Part shown: positions 1 through 9,274 of the stretch, piece by piece | How positions within the stretch are numbered: position 1 is the first letter of the stretch | How the letters are laid out: each line of letters begins with the position of its first letter | NCBI GenBank assembly: GCA_903938445.1 | Contig: CAJADG010000079.1 | Span: forward strand, 1-48,734 | Reading direction: 5' to 3' | Source: an uncultured Bacteroidota bacterium | GTDB lineage: Bacteria; Bacteroidota; Bacteroidia; Chitinophagales; Chitinophagaceae | Length of the DNA stretch: 48,734 bases | Translations under genes and position numbers: made by a program | Notes under the pieces: model-generated | What the model was told of the DNA's origin: nothing | Databases searched by the model: none | Seen by the model: only the letters and a program-made list of their open reading frames with translations

Positions 1-1315
1 TATTTACAAAAGCACCTTCTCTTAGTCCGTCTGCTTTTTTTATTAAAGAGGCTACTGTTAATTTTTCAGTCAAATCGTAATTGCCTGGACGATATACTGC
101 ACCTTCCAACACTACACGATTGGTATAAACCGATAATATTTTATCAAAATTTACAGAGTCTCCATTATGTGGTATCATATAACTAAAGTCGGCAATGGCA
201 ATATCCTTCACTGACATGCTTCGGGTATTATTTTGTACCACTTTGGCCATATCTTTTACCGCAGTTGGCTGTAAACCTCCTGCATATTGTATCGCTTCTG
301 CTAAAGTTTCTTTATCTGTTAACTCATAAATACCTGGACGTTTTACTTCTCCGCTTAATATTAACTTCTTTTGATAGTAGCGATATCTAATAATATCTTG
401 ATCCTGTAAACGAATATTCTTTTTCAATAAACCATTTTGTAGAAATTCATAAAAATCTACACTATCAATTACTTTGTTATTTCGGATTAAATCTATTTTA
501 CGCATCGAACCATTAACGGTTGGTCCATTTGACAAATACAATACATTAAAAAATCCTGCTTGTCCACTTACTACATAATCTCCTGGATACTCCGCTTCGC
601 CAATGACTGTAACCCGAATAGATCTTACATTACTTAAGGTTACATTTATTTTGGTTGCTCCTGTATTAATTGCTGGGTATAAACTAGCTAATCTTGTTTT
701 AATTCTCTTTGTTGCATCCTCAATACTTAATCCATTTACAGTAATAATACCAGCATATTCTAATTGAATACTTCCCTCTGGACTCACTCTTGCTTCTAGT
801 TCTTTGCTGTTTGCACCAGTTACTATAATTGATAATTCATCTCCAGGTCCTAAAATATAATTTTGAGGAGTAGCAACTCTTGCATCAGGTTGAAACATAG
901 GATTAGGATTACTAAAGTACTCGTAACCATAATAGCGACTTCTTATTTTTTGCTTTGGTACTTCGGTTACCCAAGTACTATCATTCATAAAACTCGCTGA
1001 ATCTTTTATTAAATTTTTTGCACCGGTATTTTTTGCTTTTGAAAATCCTTGTAATTGTAGTAATCGTTTTTTAAAGCTATTTACATCACTAGGATCCAAC
1101 CCTTTTTTTACTAATTGACTAATTGCTTCGGATTCAGATAATCCAGATGCTTGACTTTGTTGCCAAACCTGCATTAATTGTTGATCCGAAAGCTTATCCA
1201 GCTTCATACTAGGCAATCCTGTATGGTTGGTTTGTGCATGCAATTGCAAGCCTATTATTACTAAGAATAATACATTCGCAAATTTTGCTATGATTGATTT
1301 ATGTGTATACTTCAT
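1..1315 (-). CDS. Polysaccharide export outer-membrane protein, Wza/SLBB family (C-terminus off window)
   Basis: Reading leftwards from the ATG at 1315, the frame stays open for 438 codons to the window edge, so the C-terminus is missing. The protein opens with a signal peptide (MKYTHKSIIAKF..., ending LQLHAQ). A roughly 130-residue region follows that is rich in Gln, Ser and Lys, then the Poly_export domain beginning near YILGPGDELSIIVTG, then at least two SLBB-type repeats (for example VIGEAEYPGDYVVSGQAG, LSGEVKRPGIYELTDKET and LEGAVYRPGNYDLTEKLT). This is the architecture of Bacteroidota Wza-like proteins that form the outer-membrane exit channel for capsule or exopolysaccharide. It is probably the first or an early gene of a leftward transcript, and a Wzc-like co-polymerase would be expected further left. 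The family call is firm. The exact exported glycan is unknown. Confidence 0.9.
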   Translation of the reverse strand, partial: MKYTHKSIIAKFANVLFLVIIGLQLHAQTNHTGLPSMKLDKLSDQQLMQVWQQSQASGLSESEAISQLVKKGLDPSDVNSFKKRLLQLQGFSKAKNTGAKNLIKDSASFMNDSTWVTEVPKQKIRSRYYGYEYFSNPNPMFQPDARVATPQNYILGPGDELSIIVTGANSKELEARVSPEGSIQLEYAGIITVNGLSIEDATKRIKTRLASLYPAINTGATKINVTLSNVRSIRVTVIGEAEYPGDYVVSGQAGFFNVLYLSNGPTVNGSMRKIDLIRNNKVIDSVDFYEFLQNGLLKKNIRLQDQDIIRYRYYQKKLILSGEVKRPGIYELTDKETLAEAIQYAGGLQPTAVKDMAKVVQNNTRSMSVKDIAIADFSYMIPHNGDSVNFDKILSVYTNRVVLEGAVYRPGNYDLTEKLTVASLIKKADGLREGAFVN

Positions 1316-1344
1316 TTTCAAATTTAAAATAAAACAAATATAAG

Positions 1345-2958
1345 CTAAAAGCCGTAATGAATACCTAGGCTCCAAGTACTTCCAATGGTGTTCCAATGGC
1401 TAAAATTGGCATTGAAAACCAAGCTATTGAGTAACTCGTAATTGGTATTTACATTCCATTCATTACTGCTCTTCAAATTGCCAAATAGGAAATCGGGTTG
1501 CGGTTGTTGTAAATACTGATCTACAATAGTGCCCGCACTTCCTTTTCTAATTGCTTGATAACGAACTGCACATTTTAATCTTGATATAGGGTTGTACTTA
1601 ACCGCCAATAATAATCTGTCCGAATTATTGCCCATCCAATCTCCAAGCGAATAGTTATGATTGGTATAAGTTTGAGCTGGTATTAAATTGTTATATACAA
1701 ATGGATTGATTCTCGTGTACTCGGCAATTAGATTTAAATTTTTAAATGGCAAATCCGCTACATTTACTCCTAAAGTATACCCCAATTGATTTCTACTTTT
1801 TGATTTAACAAAAATAGTACTCATTCTTATCTCATCAACAAATAAGCTTCCGTACAAATGTGTATTTTTTATTTGATTGCGGCTATTAAAAGTGAAAAAC
1901 ATTTGTGAATTGGATCCTGCTTGAATATGACTATTGTTTACGATATTATCATATACTTTAAAAAACATTACTGGTATTAAATAGCCAAAATCTAAACGAT
2001 CACTATATACTATTGATTCACCTACGCTTAAATCTAATCCTTTTGCTGCTTTTATTTGTAAACTATGTGTTGCAAAAAACTTAGGTACAAATATTTCTCT
2101 TACACCTCCAAATAATACATTCCCTGTTCCGTATGTTTTTGATGAATCAACAATATTGGAGCTAAGCCATGCATGCGTATTGTTAAAATGTAACCAGGGA
2201 AAAATATCATAGTCTATTCTTATAAATGGATAGTTAGGTGCTTTGTTTGATAAAATAATCCTTCCATTTTCTCCATAACCATAAAGCAAATGATCTTGTC
2301 CTATTGCTACCGATCCATTTTTAAATGCATAATTTACACTTCCTCTAAATTCTGTAAAGTTTAAACTTTTAAAATTAGAAGTATCTTTTCGGATGATGCC
2401 TGTTTCTGCACTAAATGCTCTTGTAGTATCAAATCCTTTGCCTGATTCAATTACATCATTATAAAAAAATTGAAATCCAATATGCTTTCCAACATTACCC
2501 CAAAAGTGTAATCCAGAACTTGTACTATTATAGCTTTGATGATCGCCTTCCACCACCTTTGCGGACATCACTGGGTCAACAAATAGATTGGTATTATTTC
2601 CGCTTGCATACAAACTCCTAAATCTTCCACTATTATCTTTACTGAACAATCTAAACGTTCCTTGGTTATTTAATTTATTAGAACTACTGCTACTATATTC
2701 CTGCAAATAAAAATTCAATTCAGATTGCTCTATGATGGTTAGCTTTTCTTTTTTTGTAGCAACACTATCAAGGCATTCGTGTAAATAAGTTTTACTTAGA
2801 GGTCTAATATTATCATTAAACTGAATTAACCCTCTTTGTGCAATACGTGCTAAGTAATTATAAACTTCGGAATTTTCGTTTTCATATACTTCCTGTGAAA
2901 ATAATGGCAAACTAGCCGTTAATATAAGTGCCAGTAATAATAGTGAATTTCTTTTCAT
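1345..2958 (-). CDS. Outer-membrane beta-barrel protein, Wzi/capsule-assembly-like
   Basis: 537 residues with a clear signal peptide (MKRNSLLLLALILTASLPLFSQ). The rest is rich in aromatic and alternating hydrophobic residues typical of a beta-barrel, and it ends in Phe (WSLGIHYGF), the usual BAM recognition residue. The N-terminal stretch with NYLARIAQRGLIQFND and the DHLLYGYGENGRIILS region resemble the Bacteroidota capsule-assembly Wzi family. In Wzi the barrel helps hold or organise polysaccharide at the cell surface. The gene sits 29 bases upstream of the Wza-like gene and 8 bases downstream of the initiating sugar transferase, which fits an export role. The barrel character is clear. The Wzi assignment rests on overall resemblance and context. 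Confidence 0.68.
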   Translation of the reverse strand: MKRNSLLLLALILTASLPLFSQEVYENENSEVYNYLARIAQRGLIQFNDNIRPLSKTYLHECLDSVATKKEKLTIIEQSELNFYLQEYSSSSSNKLNNQGTFRLFSKDNSGRFRSLYASGNNTNLFVDPVMSAKVVEGDHQSYNSTSSGLHFWGNVGKHIGFQFFYNDVIESGKGFDTTRAFSAETGIIRKDTSNFKSLNFTEFRGSVNYAFKNGSVAIGQDHLLYGYGENGRIILSNKAPNYPFIRIDYDIFPWLHFNNTHAWLSSNIVDSSKTYGTGNVLFGGVREIFVPKFFATHSLQIKAAKGLDLSVGESIVYSDRLDFGYLIPVMFFKVYDNIVNNSHIQAGSNSQMFFTFNSRNQIKNTHLYGSLFVDEIRMSTIFVKSKSRNQLGYTLGVNVADLPFKNLNLIAEYTRINPFVYNNLIPAQTYTNHNYSLGDWMGNNSDRLLLAVKYNPISRLKCAVRYQAIRKGSAGTIVDQYLQQPQPDFLFGNLKSSNEWNVNTNYELLNSLVFNANFSHWNTIGSTWSLGIHYGF

Positions 2959-2966
2959 AGTTTTGA

Positions 2967-4370
2967 CTAGTAAGCGTTTTGGTCTCCTCTAAAAATATTA
3001 ATAATAGTTTGTAATATAATTTGACAATCCATCCAAAATGTCCAACGATGTATATAATACAAGTCAAAATTTATTCTTCTTTGCATTGAACCAGGAGTTT
3101 TTGTTTCGCCCCTAAAGCCATTTACCTGTGCCCATCCAGTTATACCAGGTGTTACAATGTGTCTTAACATGTAGTTTTCAATATTCTGCATAGACTCAAT
3201 ATTCAAAGGCGTAGGATGTGGTCTTGGTCCAACCACACTCATGTCCCCAATAAGTACATTCCAAAATTGAGGCAATTCGTCCATATTAGTTTTGCGTAAC
3301 AAGGACCCCAACTTAGTAATCCTTGGATCGTTACGCACTGCTTGTTGAAAATTTCCTTCACTATCTAAATCATGCTCATCTGCTACCATAGTTCTAAATT
3401 TATAGCAGATAATTTTTTTATTATTTAAACCCCAACGCTCTTGTTTAAATATTGCTGGTCCCTTGGAAGTGATTTTAATAGCCAATGCAATTAATGGGAG
3501 CAACCACCAGCCTAGTATTAAAAAAAACAAGCCAGCAAAAACAATATCAAAAACGCGCTTCACTAATTTATTTTCTGATTTATCCAATGGCAATGGGCGT
3601 ACGTTAATAACTGGTAATAAACCAATATTATTTACCTGTGTACTTGCAGTGGTATATTGTTGTAAGTCTGGTACAATACGCGCATCAGTTTGGTAATAAT
3701 CACAAATTTCAATACAAGATTGAATCTGATTCATTTCACTATTGGGTAGTGCAATCATTACTTCGTCAATATTCCCCTTTTGTAATAAAGTAGTAAGGCT
3801 ATCTAAATTTCCCAGGTAGTTGCAATCGCTAAAATCGGTTTGCTCATCATTGATATATCCAATACATTTATATCCATAATAATAATAGCGATTAATGGTA
3901 TCATAAAAATCAATGGCACTTGTTGTTGCGCCAACAATTAATACATTATCAAATAAGCTTCCTTCAAAAATGGCAGCATGTAATAATTTTCGGATTATGT
4001 ATTTTGTAACCGTCAGCAAAGTAAAAAGCAGTCCAATAAAAATGCTGAAAAAATAACCTGTGAACTTAAAATAGTTTCTTACAAAAAAGGACACTGAACT
4101 TAATAAAATGGAAAATAGAATTAAGCTATAGATAATGAAGATAATTTCTTCCGAAAATTTGTTGGATCTTCTGTCCGAATACAATCTTGAAAAAGAAGCT
4201 GCTGTATACCAAATGGCTATGATCACAAAACCAAACAGGTAGTTGCTTAAACTACTTTCTGCTAAATTTTGAAGACCTATAAATTGAAGCGCTAGTAAAT
4301 AAGAACCTATGACTACAGGAGCATCAAAGGCGTATCTGAGAATGGTATATTTACGTGCGGCTTTTGCCAT
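2967..4370 (-). CDS. Undecaprenyl-phosphate sugar phosphotransferase (polyisoprenyl-phosphate hexose-1-P transferase)
   Basis: 467 residues. The N-terminal half has about four to five membrane helices and a CoA-binding-like domain (NVLIVGATTSAIDFYD, near residue 145). The C-terminal half is the bacterial sugar transferase domain, with a membrane helix after KRVFDIVFAG and the conserved run GPAIFKQERWG, YKFRTM, DELPQFWNVL, GDMSVVGPRPHP and PGITGWAQVNG. This layout is that of WbaP/WcaJ enzymes, which load the first sugar phosphate onto undecaprenyl phosphate at the inner face of the cytoplasmic membrane. It therefore starts each repeat unit of the glycan made by this locus. It overlaps the upstream glycosyltransferase by 20 bases, which indicates translational coupling. 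The donor sugar (glucose, galactose or another) cannot be read from sequence. Confidence 0.93.
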   Translation of the reverse strand: MAKAARKYTILRYAFDAPVVIGSYLLALQFIGLQNLAESSLSNYLFGFVIIAIWYTAASFSRLYSDRRSNKFSEEIIFIIYSLILFSILLSSVSFFVRNYFKFTGYFFSIFIGLLFTLLTVTKYIIRKLLHAAIFEGSLFDNVLIVGATTSAIDFYDTINRYYYYGYKCIGYINDEQTDFSDCNYLGNLDSLTTLLQKGNIDEVMIALPNSEMNQIQSCIEICDYYQTDARIVPDLQQYTTASTQVNNIGLLPVINVRPLPLDKSENKLVKRVFDIVFAGLFFLILGWWLLPLIALAIKITSKGPAIFKQERWGLNNKKIICYKFRTMVADEHDLDSEGNFQQAVRNDPRITKLGSLLRKTNMDELPQFWNVLIGDMSVVGPRPHPTPLNIESMQNIENYMLRHIVTPGITGWAQVNGFRGETKTPGSMQRRINFDLYYIHRWTFWMDCQIILQTIINIFRGDQNAY

Positions 4371-5469
4371 TTTTTATAAGTTCTTTAAATAAGTTGGCAT
4401 ATGCTGTTGTGACCTGATCCCAATTGTATTTTTGGGTGAGGCCATTTCGTGCATTTAACCTAAAATTTGCCAATACCTGGGGGTGATTATCAGCCTCTTG
4501 CAAAGATAAGGCAACAGATTGGGAGGATTTTAGGAAAAATTGCCCAAATTGTCCCTCTTGCAGCATTTCTCTATTAAAACTGGTATCCAAAGCTAAAATT
4601 GCGCAACCATATGCCATCGCTTTTAACATAGTTGGATTGGTTCCTCCAAATTCATGACCATGTAAATAGGCATAACAATGATGATATAGCTCAGCCAATA
4701 CGGCTTGATCATTCACATAGCCTAAAAACAGCACTTTTTCACTTGCTTTTTCTTTCATCCCTTGGGCATAAGCATCCTGATAGGGGACATCTCCCACAAT
4801 GACTAGTTTTTTATCAGAATTTGCTTCCAAAAAACCTGCCAAAAGCAAATCGGCATTATTATCGGGGATCAACCTGCCAACAATTAGGTAATATCCCTGT
4901 TGATTTAGTTCAAATTGTTTAATTAAATCGGGGTTGTTACTAAACCTAATATTGGCGCCATAGGCTATAACTGTTGATTCGGTATTAAATTGCTCCAAAT
5001 ACACCGCACTCATTGCTTCAGCATCAGTAATGATTATATCATATAAGCGAGTTGAAAGCCAAGCTGCAAATTTAAAATAACGAGCACCCAACCCTTTCCA
5101 CTTTGGCCTAAGCCATTCCATCCCGTCCACATTAATGGCCGTTTTTTTACCGAATAATTTAGAAATTAAGCCCCAAGGACCATTGGCTGCGTTTACAGCT
5201 AATATTACATCTGCATCACTAAAACAAGCATGCATCATGGAAAAAAAAGAATGCACTAACTGGCTTAATATTTTTGTTTCAATGGTGGGCATGTACACTA
5301 ATTCTATCCCATTTAAAACCTTGGGTCTTTGTTTAAATAAATTTTTATGACAATATACCCTTACAATAATATCCTGTGCAGCTAAACGCTCTGCCACTTC
5401 TTTCACAAAAGTCTCATATCCACTATAAACAATTGGATAACCCCTTGATCCGATTAGGGCAATGGTCAT
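4351..5469 (-). CDS. Glycosyltransferase with DUF1972 N-terminal domain (GT4)
   Basis: About 372 residues from the ATG at 5469 (MTIALIGSRGYPIVYSGYET). An earlier in-frame start at 5541 exists but would overlap the neighbouring gene by 68 bases and adds a non-conserved lysine-rich stretch, so the later start is preferred. It leaves a 4-base gap to the upstream gene. GSRGYP...GYETFVKEVAERL is the signature of the DUF1972 family, found as the N-terminal half of rhamnosyl- and related transferases. The C-terminal half shows the GT-B donor-site region (YYLIVGRLIPDNNADLLL, then HGHEFGGTNPTMLKAMAYG). It should add one sugar to the growing lipid-linked repeat unit in the cytoplasm. Donor and acceptor are unknown. 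Confidence 0.87.
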   Translation of the reverse strand: MTIALIGSRGYPIVYSGYETFVKEVAERLAAQDIIVRVYCHKNLFKQRPKVLNGIELVYMPTIETKILSQLVHSFFSMMHACFSDADVILAVNAANGPWGLISKLFGKKTAINVDGMEWLRPKWKGLGARYFKFAAWLSTRLYDIIITDAEAMSAVYLEQFNTESTVIAYGANIRFSNNPDLIKQFELNQQGYYLIVGRLIPDNNADLLLAGFLEANSDKKLVIVGDVPYQDAYAQGMKEKASEKVLFLGYVNDQAVLAELYHHCYAYLHGHEFGGTNPTMLKAMAYGCAILALDTSFNREMLQEGQFGQFFLKSSQSVALSLQEADNHPQVLANFRLNARNGLTQKYNWDQVTTAYANLFKELIKNGKSRT

Positions 5470-5473
5470 TTTT

Positions 5474-6613
5474 TTATTGCTTTTGCTCAATGAGTTCAAT
5501 AATTTTTTGATTGAATAGAGTTCTTGAAAAATGGTTTTCAATTCTAATTCTTGCTTGAGTACCCATTTTTTTTCTTACTACCGCATCCTGTATAAGCGGT
5601 GTAATTTTTGCAGCTGCTTCATTAGGATTATTTAAAGGTAATAGTATTCCTGATACATTTTCTTCAATCATTTCCACGGCTCCTCCTTGCTTTGTAATAG
5701 CAACAGGAATGCCACATGCCATAGCCTCTGTAACTACTGCTGGTGCAGGATCTGGTAGTAATGAGGGTAGAACAAATAAATCAAATGCGTTATATACATT
5801 TACAATGTCGCTTCGATATTTTACTTGCTTCACTACCTCTTGTAACTGCTCTTCTTGAATTATTGTATTTAAATTATCGTATAAATATTCATAGCCAGGA
5901 AACGCATCGCCAACACTTACAAAAATTAATTTTGGAAAAGTTTTATGTAAAATACTTGCAATTTTTAAAAAGTAATCCTGGCCCTTCCAAAAATGAACTC
6001 TTCCCATCATTCCCACTACAATAGCCTCCTTATCAATTCCTATTTCGGCTCTAAAATTTGTTTCTTTATTATCAAATAACCAGTAGTCTACTCCATTGTA
6101 TAGAACCTTTATTTTTTCAGGGGCCACATATTTTTTCCAATGGGTTTTTACTGCCTCCGATACTACAATGGTTTGATTTTGCTTTTTATTAAGTAAGTAA
6201 CTTAAAAAACGAAATAGGGGGTAGGGCTTTTCTATAATTTCATGCACATGCCATAAATGATGTATTTTTTGATGTGCAGCCACAAAAATCCCCACAATAA
6301 CGCCGGTAGTATTGGAATAAATGAGGTCAATTTGCCTCTCCTTGCATAGCTTACTTAGGCTTTTGTATGCTTTATAAATAGTAATTGTTCTATTTAATAG
6401 CCCCTGTACACTCAAATACTGTCTTCTTAATATACCCAAGTCTAAAATGACTACTTCAGCCCCATTTTGTTGTAGTTTATGCGCTAGCTCGCCATTTTCA
6501 GATAAAACAATCGTAACTTTGTGCAAGTTTTTCTGGCATAATTCAGTCACAGCAAGCAATATTTTGCTGGCACCGTACAGGTCAGACGAACTATGTAGAA
6601 ATAATATGCGCAT
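5474..6613 (-). CDS. Glycosyltransferase family 4 (GT-B fold)
   Basis: 379 residues beginning MRILFLHSSSDLYGASKILL, a typical N-terminal GT4 acceptor-domain opening. The donor domain carries VGMMGRVHFWKGQDYFL, then FDLFVLPSLLPDPAPAVVTEAMACGIPVAIT, the usual E-x7-E nucleotide-sugar binding region. It ends with the helix RIRIENHFSRTLFNQKIIELIEQ. It is the first gene of the leftward block that runs through the DUF1972 transferase, sugar transferase, Wzi-like and Wza-like genes. It faces the rightward heptose block across a 107-base AT-rich gap that must hold both promoters. Membership of GT4 is clear. The sugar is not. Confidence 0.88.
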   Translation of the reverse strand: MRILFLHSSSDLYGASKILLAVTELCQKNLHKVTIVLSENGELAHKLQQNGAEVVILDLGILRRQYLSVQGLLNRTITIYKAYKSLSKLCKERQIDLIYSNTTGVIVGIFVAAHQKIHHLWHVHEIIEKPYPLFRFLSYLLNKKQNQTIVVSEAVKTHWKKYVAPEKIKVLYNGVDYWLFDNKETNFRAEIGIDKEAIVVGMMGRVHFWKGQDYFLKIASILHKTFPKLIFVSVGDAFPGYEYLYDNLNTIIQEEQLQEVVKQVKYRSDIVNVYNAFDLFVLPSLLPDPAPAVVTEAMACGIPVAITKQGGAVEMIEENVSGILLPLNNPNEAAAKITPLIQDAVVRKKMGTQARIRIENHFSRTLFNQKIIELIEQKQ

Positions 6614-6720
6614 TTATCTGATAACTAATTGAATATTACTGCAAAATAAATTCATTTATTATGATAAATATGTTATTTAAAAAGATATTTTGCACTATAT
6701 AATAACTAAGTTTTGTAATT
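6614..6720. promoter_or_regulatory. Divergent intergenic region between two polysaccharide blocks
   Basis: This 107-base, very AT-rich gap separates the start of the leftward glycosyltransferase block from the start of the rightward heptose block, so both transcripts should begin here. Boxes one mismatch from the Bacteroidota -7 element TAnnTTTG are present: ATATTTTG and AAGTTTTG reading right, and TTATTTTG reading left. I see no exact match and no convincing -33 element, so exact promoter positions are not assigned. Confidence 0.4.
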
Positions 6721-7302
6721 ATGGATATGTCTAAGTATTTGGAGGCGGTAAAAGGGAGTATTGGGGCTTTGGATACAGCCGTTCTGACGAAATTTGCCGA
6801 TTTATTGACTGCAGCTTACGAGGCAGAAAAAACTGTTTTTGTCATTGGAAACGGGGGAAGCGGTGCAAATGCGTCTCATTTTGCCCAAGACATGGCTAAG
6901 GGTATTTTTTTGAACCACCCTACCGACAAACCATTTAAGGCACTTAGTTTAACAGATAACACTTCATTTATTTCAGCAATTGCAAATGATGATGGGTTTG
7001 AAAAAATATTTAGTACCCAACTACATGTTTTTGCAAAGCCTGGTGATATTTTAATTTGCATCAGCGGTTCTGGTAATAGTAAAAACATTGTTGAAGCAAT
7101 TCAATACGCAAAGAAAAATAAGATTTATATCATTGGGGTATCAGGCTATGATGGAGGGATCTTAAAAAAAGAAGCCGATTTTTCGGTTCATGTTCCATTA
7201 AATGAAATGTGTACAGTGGAGAGTATTCATTCTGTTATTTTTCATTTAATTATTCTTGAATTGCGAGAAAAGCTAACTAAGCAACCTTTTTGTGGACTTT
7301 AA
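6721..7302 (+). CDS. gmhA: Phosphoheptose isomerase-like SIS-domain protein
   Basis: 193 residues and one SIS domain with the GmhA hallmark FVIGNGGSGANASHFAQDMAKG, then DDGFEKIFSTQL, CISGSGNSKNIVEAI and a histidine-containing C-terminal region (CTVESIHSVIFHLII). GmhA converts sedoheptulose 7-phosphate to D-glycero-D-manno-heptose 7-phosphate in the cytoplasm. Length is normal for the family. A second in-frame ATG lies two codons in, and either could start. The gene leads a compact block with an epimerase (6-base gap), a GHMP kinase and a nucleotidyltransferase, which matches the first steps of GDP-heptose synthesis. The SIS fold is certain. The heptose substrate is supported by the HddA- and HddC-like neighbours. 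Confidence 0.86.
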   Translation: MDMSKYLEAVKGSIGALDTAVLTKFADLLTAAYEAEKTVFVIGNGGSGANASHFAQDMAKGIFLNHPTDKPFKALSLTDNTSFISAIANDDGFEKIFSTQLHVFAKPGDILICISGSGNSKNIVEAIQYAKKNKIYIIGVSGYDGGILKKEADFSVHVPLNEMCTVESIHSVIFHLIILELREKLTKQPFCGL

Positions 7303-7308
7303 TTAATT

Positions 7309-8274
7309 ATGCAAATACTTGTAACAGGAGGCGCGGGTTATATTGGAAGTGTAGTTTGTGAAAAATTACATGAACAAGGGCATGCGTTATTTGTGATAGA
7401 TGATTTGCGAGATGGAAATAAAAATGCATTGACGCCTGGTGCGGTTTTTTTTGAATCAGATTTTGCAAATGCGAAACTGTTAGATCAAATTTTTTCTTCA
7501 AATACAATTGATTTAGTTATTCATTTAGCCGCTTCGGCAAATGTGCCCGATTCGGTAGTGAATCCATTGCCTTATTATCAAAATAATGTTTCAGGCACTA
7601 TCACTTTATTACAAAAAATGCAAGCTTATGGAGTTAAGAAAATTATTTTTTCTTCAACCGCTGCTGTGTATGGCGAACCTCAATTTATTCCAATAACTGA
7701 GTCACATCCTTTAGTACCTGTAAATCCTTATGGTTGGTCTAAATTATTTGACGAACAAATTATTAAGGATTGTGCTCATTCCTTTGGGCTTAGCTTTTAT
7801 ATCTTCAGGTATTTTTGTGCTGCGGGTGCTACTGGTGCTCATGGTGAATCAAGAATTTGTGAATCACACCTTATTCCACTTGCTATTGATGCTGCCATTG
7901 GCAAAAGAGAAAGTTTATTTGTATTTGGAAATAATTTTAATACTATTGATGGGTCGGGTGTTCGTGATTATATTCATGTGGAAGATATTGCAAATGCCCA
8001 TTTACTTTGCCTGAATTCACCAATAGATAATTGGAATAAAACCTTTAACCTAGGCACTAGTAATGGGTTTTCAGTGCTCGAAATTATAAAAGCAACAGAA
8101 ACGATTATTGGTAAAGAACTTACTTTTAAAATTGTGGATAAGCGTCCAGGCGATCCTGCATCATTAATTGCGAGTTCGGATTTTGCTTTTAAAAATATTG
8201 GTTGGAAACCTAATTTTTCATTAGAACAAATTATTGATTCAGCGTATCGTTGGAGAATGAATCCACTTTATTAA
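7309..8274 (+). CDS. NAD-dependent epimerase/dehydratase, GalE-like extended SDR
   Basis: 321 residues. The N-terminal Rossmann motif is VTGGAGYIGSVVCEKL, the catalytic region shows FSSTAAVYGEP and the Y-x3-K pair in NPYGWSKLFDEQ, and the substrate side has the GDPASLIASSD run typical of UDP-glucose 4-epimerases. It would reversibly epimerise (or otherwise modify) a nucleotide sugar through a keto intermediate. Its position inside a heptose operon, between GmhA-like and HddA-like genes, raises the possibility that it acts on an activated heptose or supplies a second sugar for the same glycan. The family is firm. UDP-glucose/UDP-galactose specificity is only the default guess. Confidence 0.83.
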   Translation: MQILVTGGAGYIGSVVCEKLHEQGHALFVIDDLRDGNKNALTPGAVFFESDFANAKLLDQIFSSNTIDLVIHLAASANVPDSVVNPLPYYQNNVSGTITLLQKMQAYGVKKIIFSSTAAVYGEPQFIPITESHPLVPVNPYGWSKLFDEQIIKDCAHSFGLSFYIFRYFCAAGATGAHGESRICESHLIPLAIDAAIGKRESLFVFGNNFNTIDGSGVRDYIHVEDIANAHLLCLNSPIDNWNKTFNLGTSNGFSVLEIIKATETIIGKELTFKIVDKRPGDPASLIASSDFAFKNIGWKPNFSLEQIIDSAYRWRMNPLY

Positions 8275-8290
8275 GATTAAATTATTAAAT

Positions 8291-9265
8291 ATGGTAGTTT
8301 CTCAAACTCCTTTGCGTATAAGTTTTGTTGGGGGTGGTACCGACTTTGCTGATTTTTATAATACACATAAAGGGCAAGTAATTTCAGCTGCAATAGATAA
8401 ATATATTTATGTTATTGTTAAACAGCGCTTTGATGACTTAATCGTGCTTCATTATACCGAAAACGAAATAGTAGAAAAAGTTGAAGACATTAAGCATGAA
8501 ATTATTAAAGAAGCATTATTGCATGCGGGAATTACCAAAGGCATTGAAATTATTACATTGGCTGATATTACAGCTAAAGGTTCTGGGCTTGGCTCTTCCT
8601 CGGTTTTAACAGTTGGATTATTGAATGCCTTATATCATTTTAAAGGAGTGCAAGTTAGCAGTGATCAAATTGCGAAAGAAGCATGTTTTATTGAGATCGA
8701 TCGATTAAAAAAACCAATCGGAAAACAAGATCAATATATTGCCGCATTTGGAGGCATTAAGAAATTTGTTTTTAATGCAGATACTTCGGTTTCAATTCAT
8801 AATCTTGATTTAAGTGCGGAAGATCAAAACTTTTTAAATGCCTCCGTTGTTTTACACAATACCAATATGATTCGCAAGGCTGAGATGGTATTGGAAGAAC
8901 AATCTGCTAATATCTCTAATAAACTTGAAGAATTAAAAATAATTTCAAATTTAGTAGATCAATTAGAAACTGCTTTTACAAATAAAGATTTTGATGTATT
9001 GGGTAATTTATTAGCGACCAATTGGTTAATGAAAAAAAAGCTTGCATCTGGTGTTAGCAATGAGTATATTAATGAAATGGTAAACATTGCACTTTCCAAT
9101 GGAGCTACTGGTTGCAAAATTGCTGGTGCGGGCGGCGGCGGTTTTTTAATGAGCTATGTTCCTGCTGAGCATCTCGATAAATATCGAAAGTCAATGGCTG
9201 CTTATAAAGAATTAAGTTACCAGTTTGACCCTGCCGGCTCTAGAATTTTATTAAATGTTAAGTAA
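8291..9265 (+). CDS. hddA: GHMP kinase, D-glycero-D-manno-heptose 7-phosphate kinase-like
   Basis: 324 residues with all GHMP motifs. Motif 1 is VVSQTPLRISFVGGGTDF, the ATP-binding motif 2 is AKGSGLGSSSVLTVGLL, and motif 3 is GATGCKIAGAGGGGFLMSY near the C-terminus. The opening PLRISFVGGGTD is characteristic of the HddA branch, which phosphorylates heptose 7-phosphate at the anomeric carbon to give the alpha-1,7-bisphosphate. It lies 16 bases after the epimerase and 9 bases before the nucleotidyltransferase. A closely related branch phosphorylates fucose or other sugars, but GmhA upstream favours heptose. The next enzyme of the pathway, the GmhB phosphatase, is not in this window. Confidence 0.87.
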   Translation: MVVSQTPLRISFVGGGTDFADFYNTHKGQVISAAIDKYIYVIVKQRFDDLIVLHYTENEIVEKVEDIKHEIIKEALLHAGITKGIEIITLADITAKGSGLGSSSVLTVGLLNALYHFKGVQVSSDQIAKEACFIEIDRLKKPIGKQDQYIAAFGGIKKFVFNADTSVSIHNLDLSAEDQNFLNASVVLHNTNMIRKAEMVLEEQSANISNKLEELKIISNLVDQLETAFTNKDFDVLGNLLATNWLMKKKLASGVSNEYINEMVNIALSNGATGCKIAGAGGGGFLMSYVPAEHLDKYRKSMAAYKELSYQFDPAGSRILLNVK

Positions 9266-9274
9266 CAATTTATA

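Noticed and set aside
5470..5541. Upstream start for the DUF1972 glycosyltransferase at 5541.
   Set aside because: It would overlap the preceding gene by 68 bases and add residues not seen in the family; the ATG at 5469 begins exactly at the conserved MTIALIGSRGYP.
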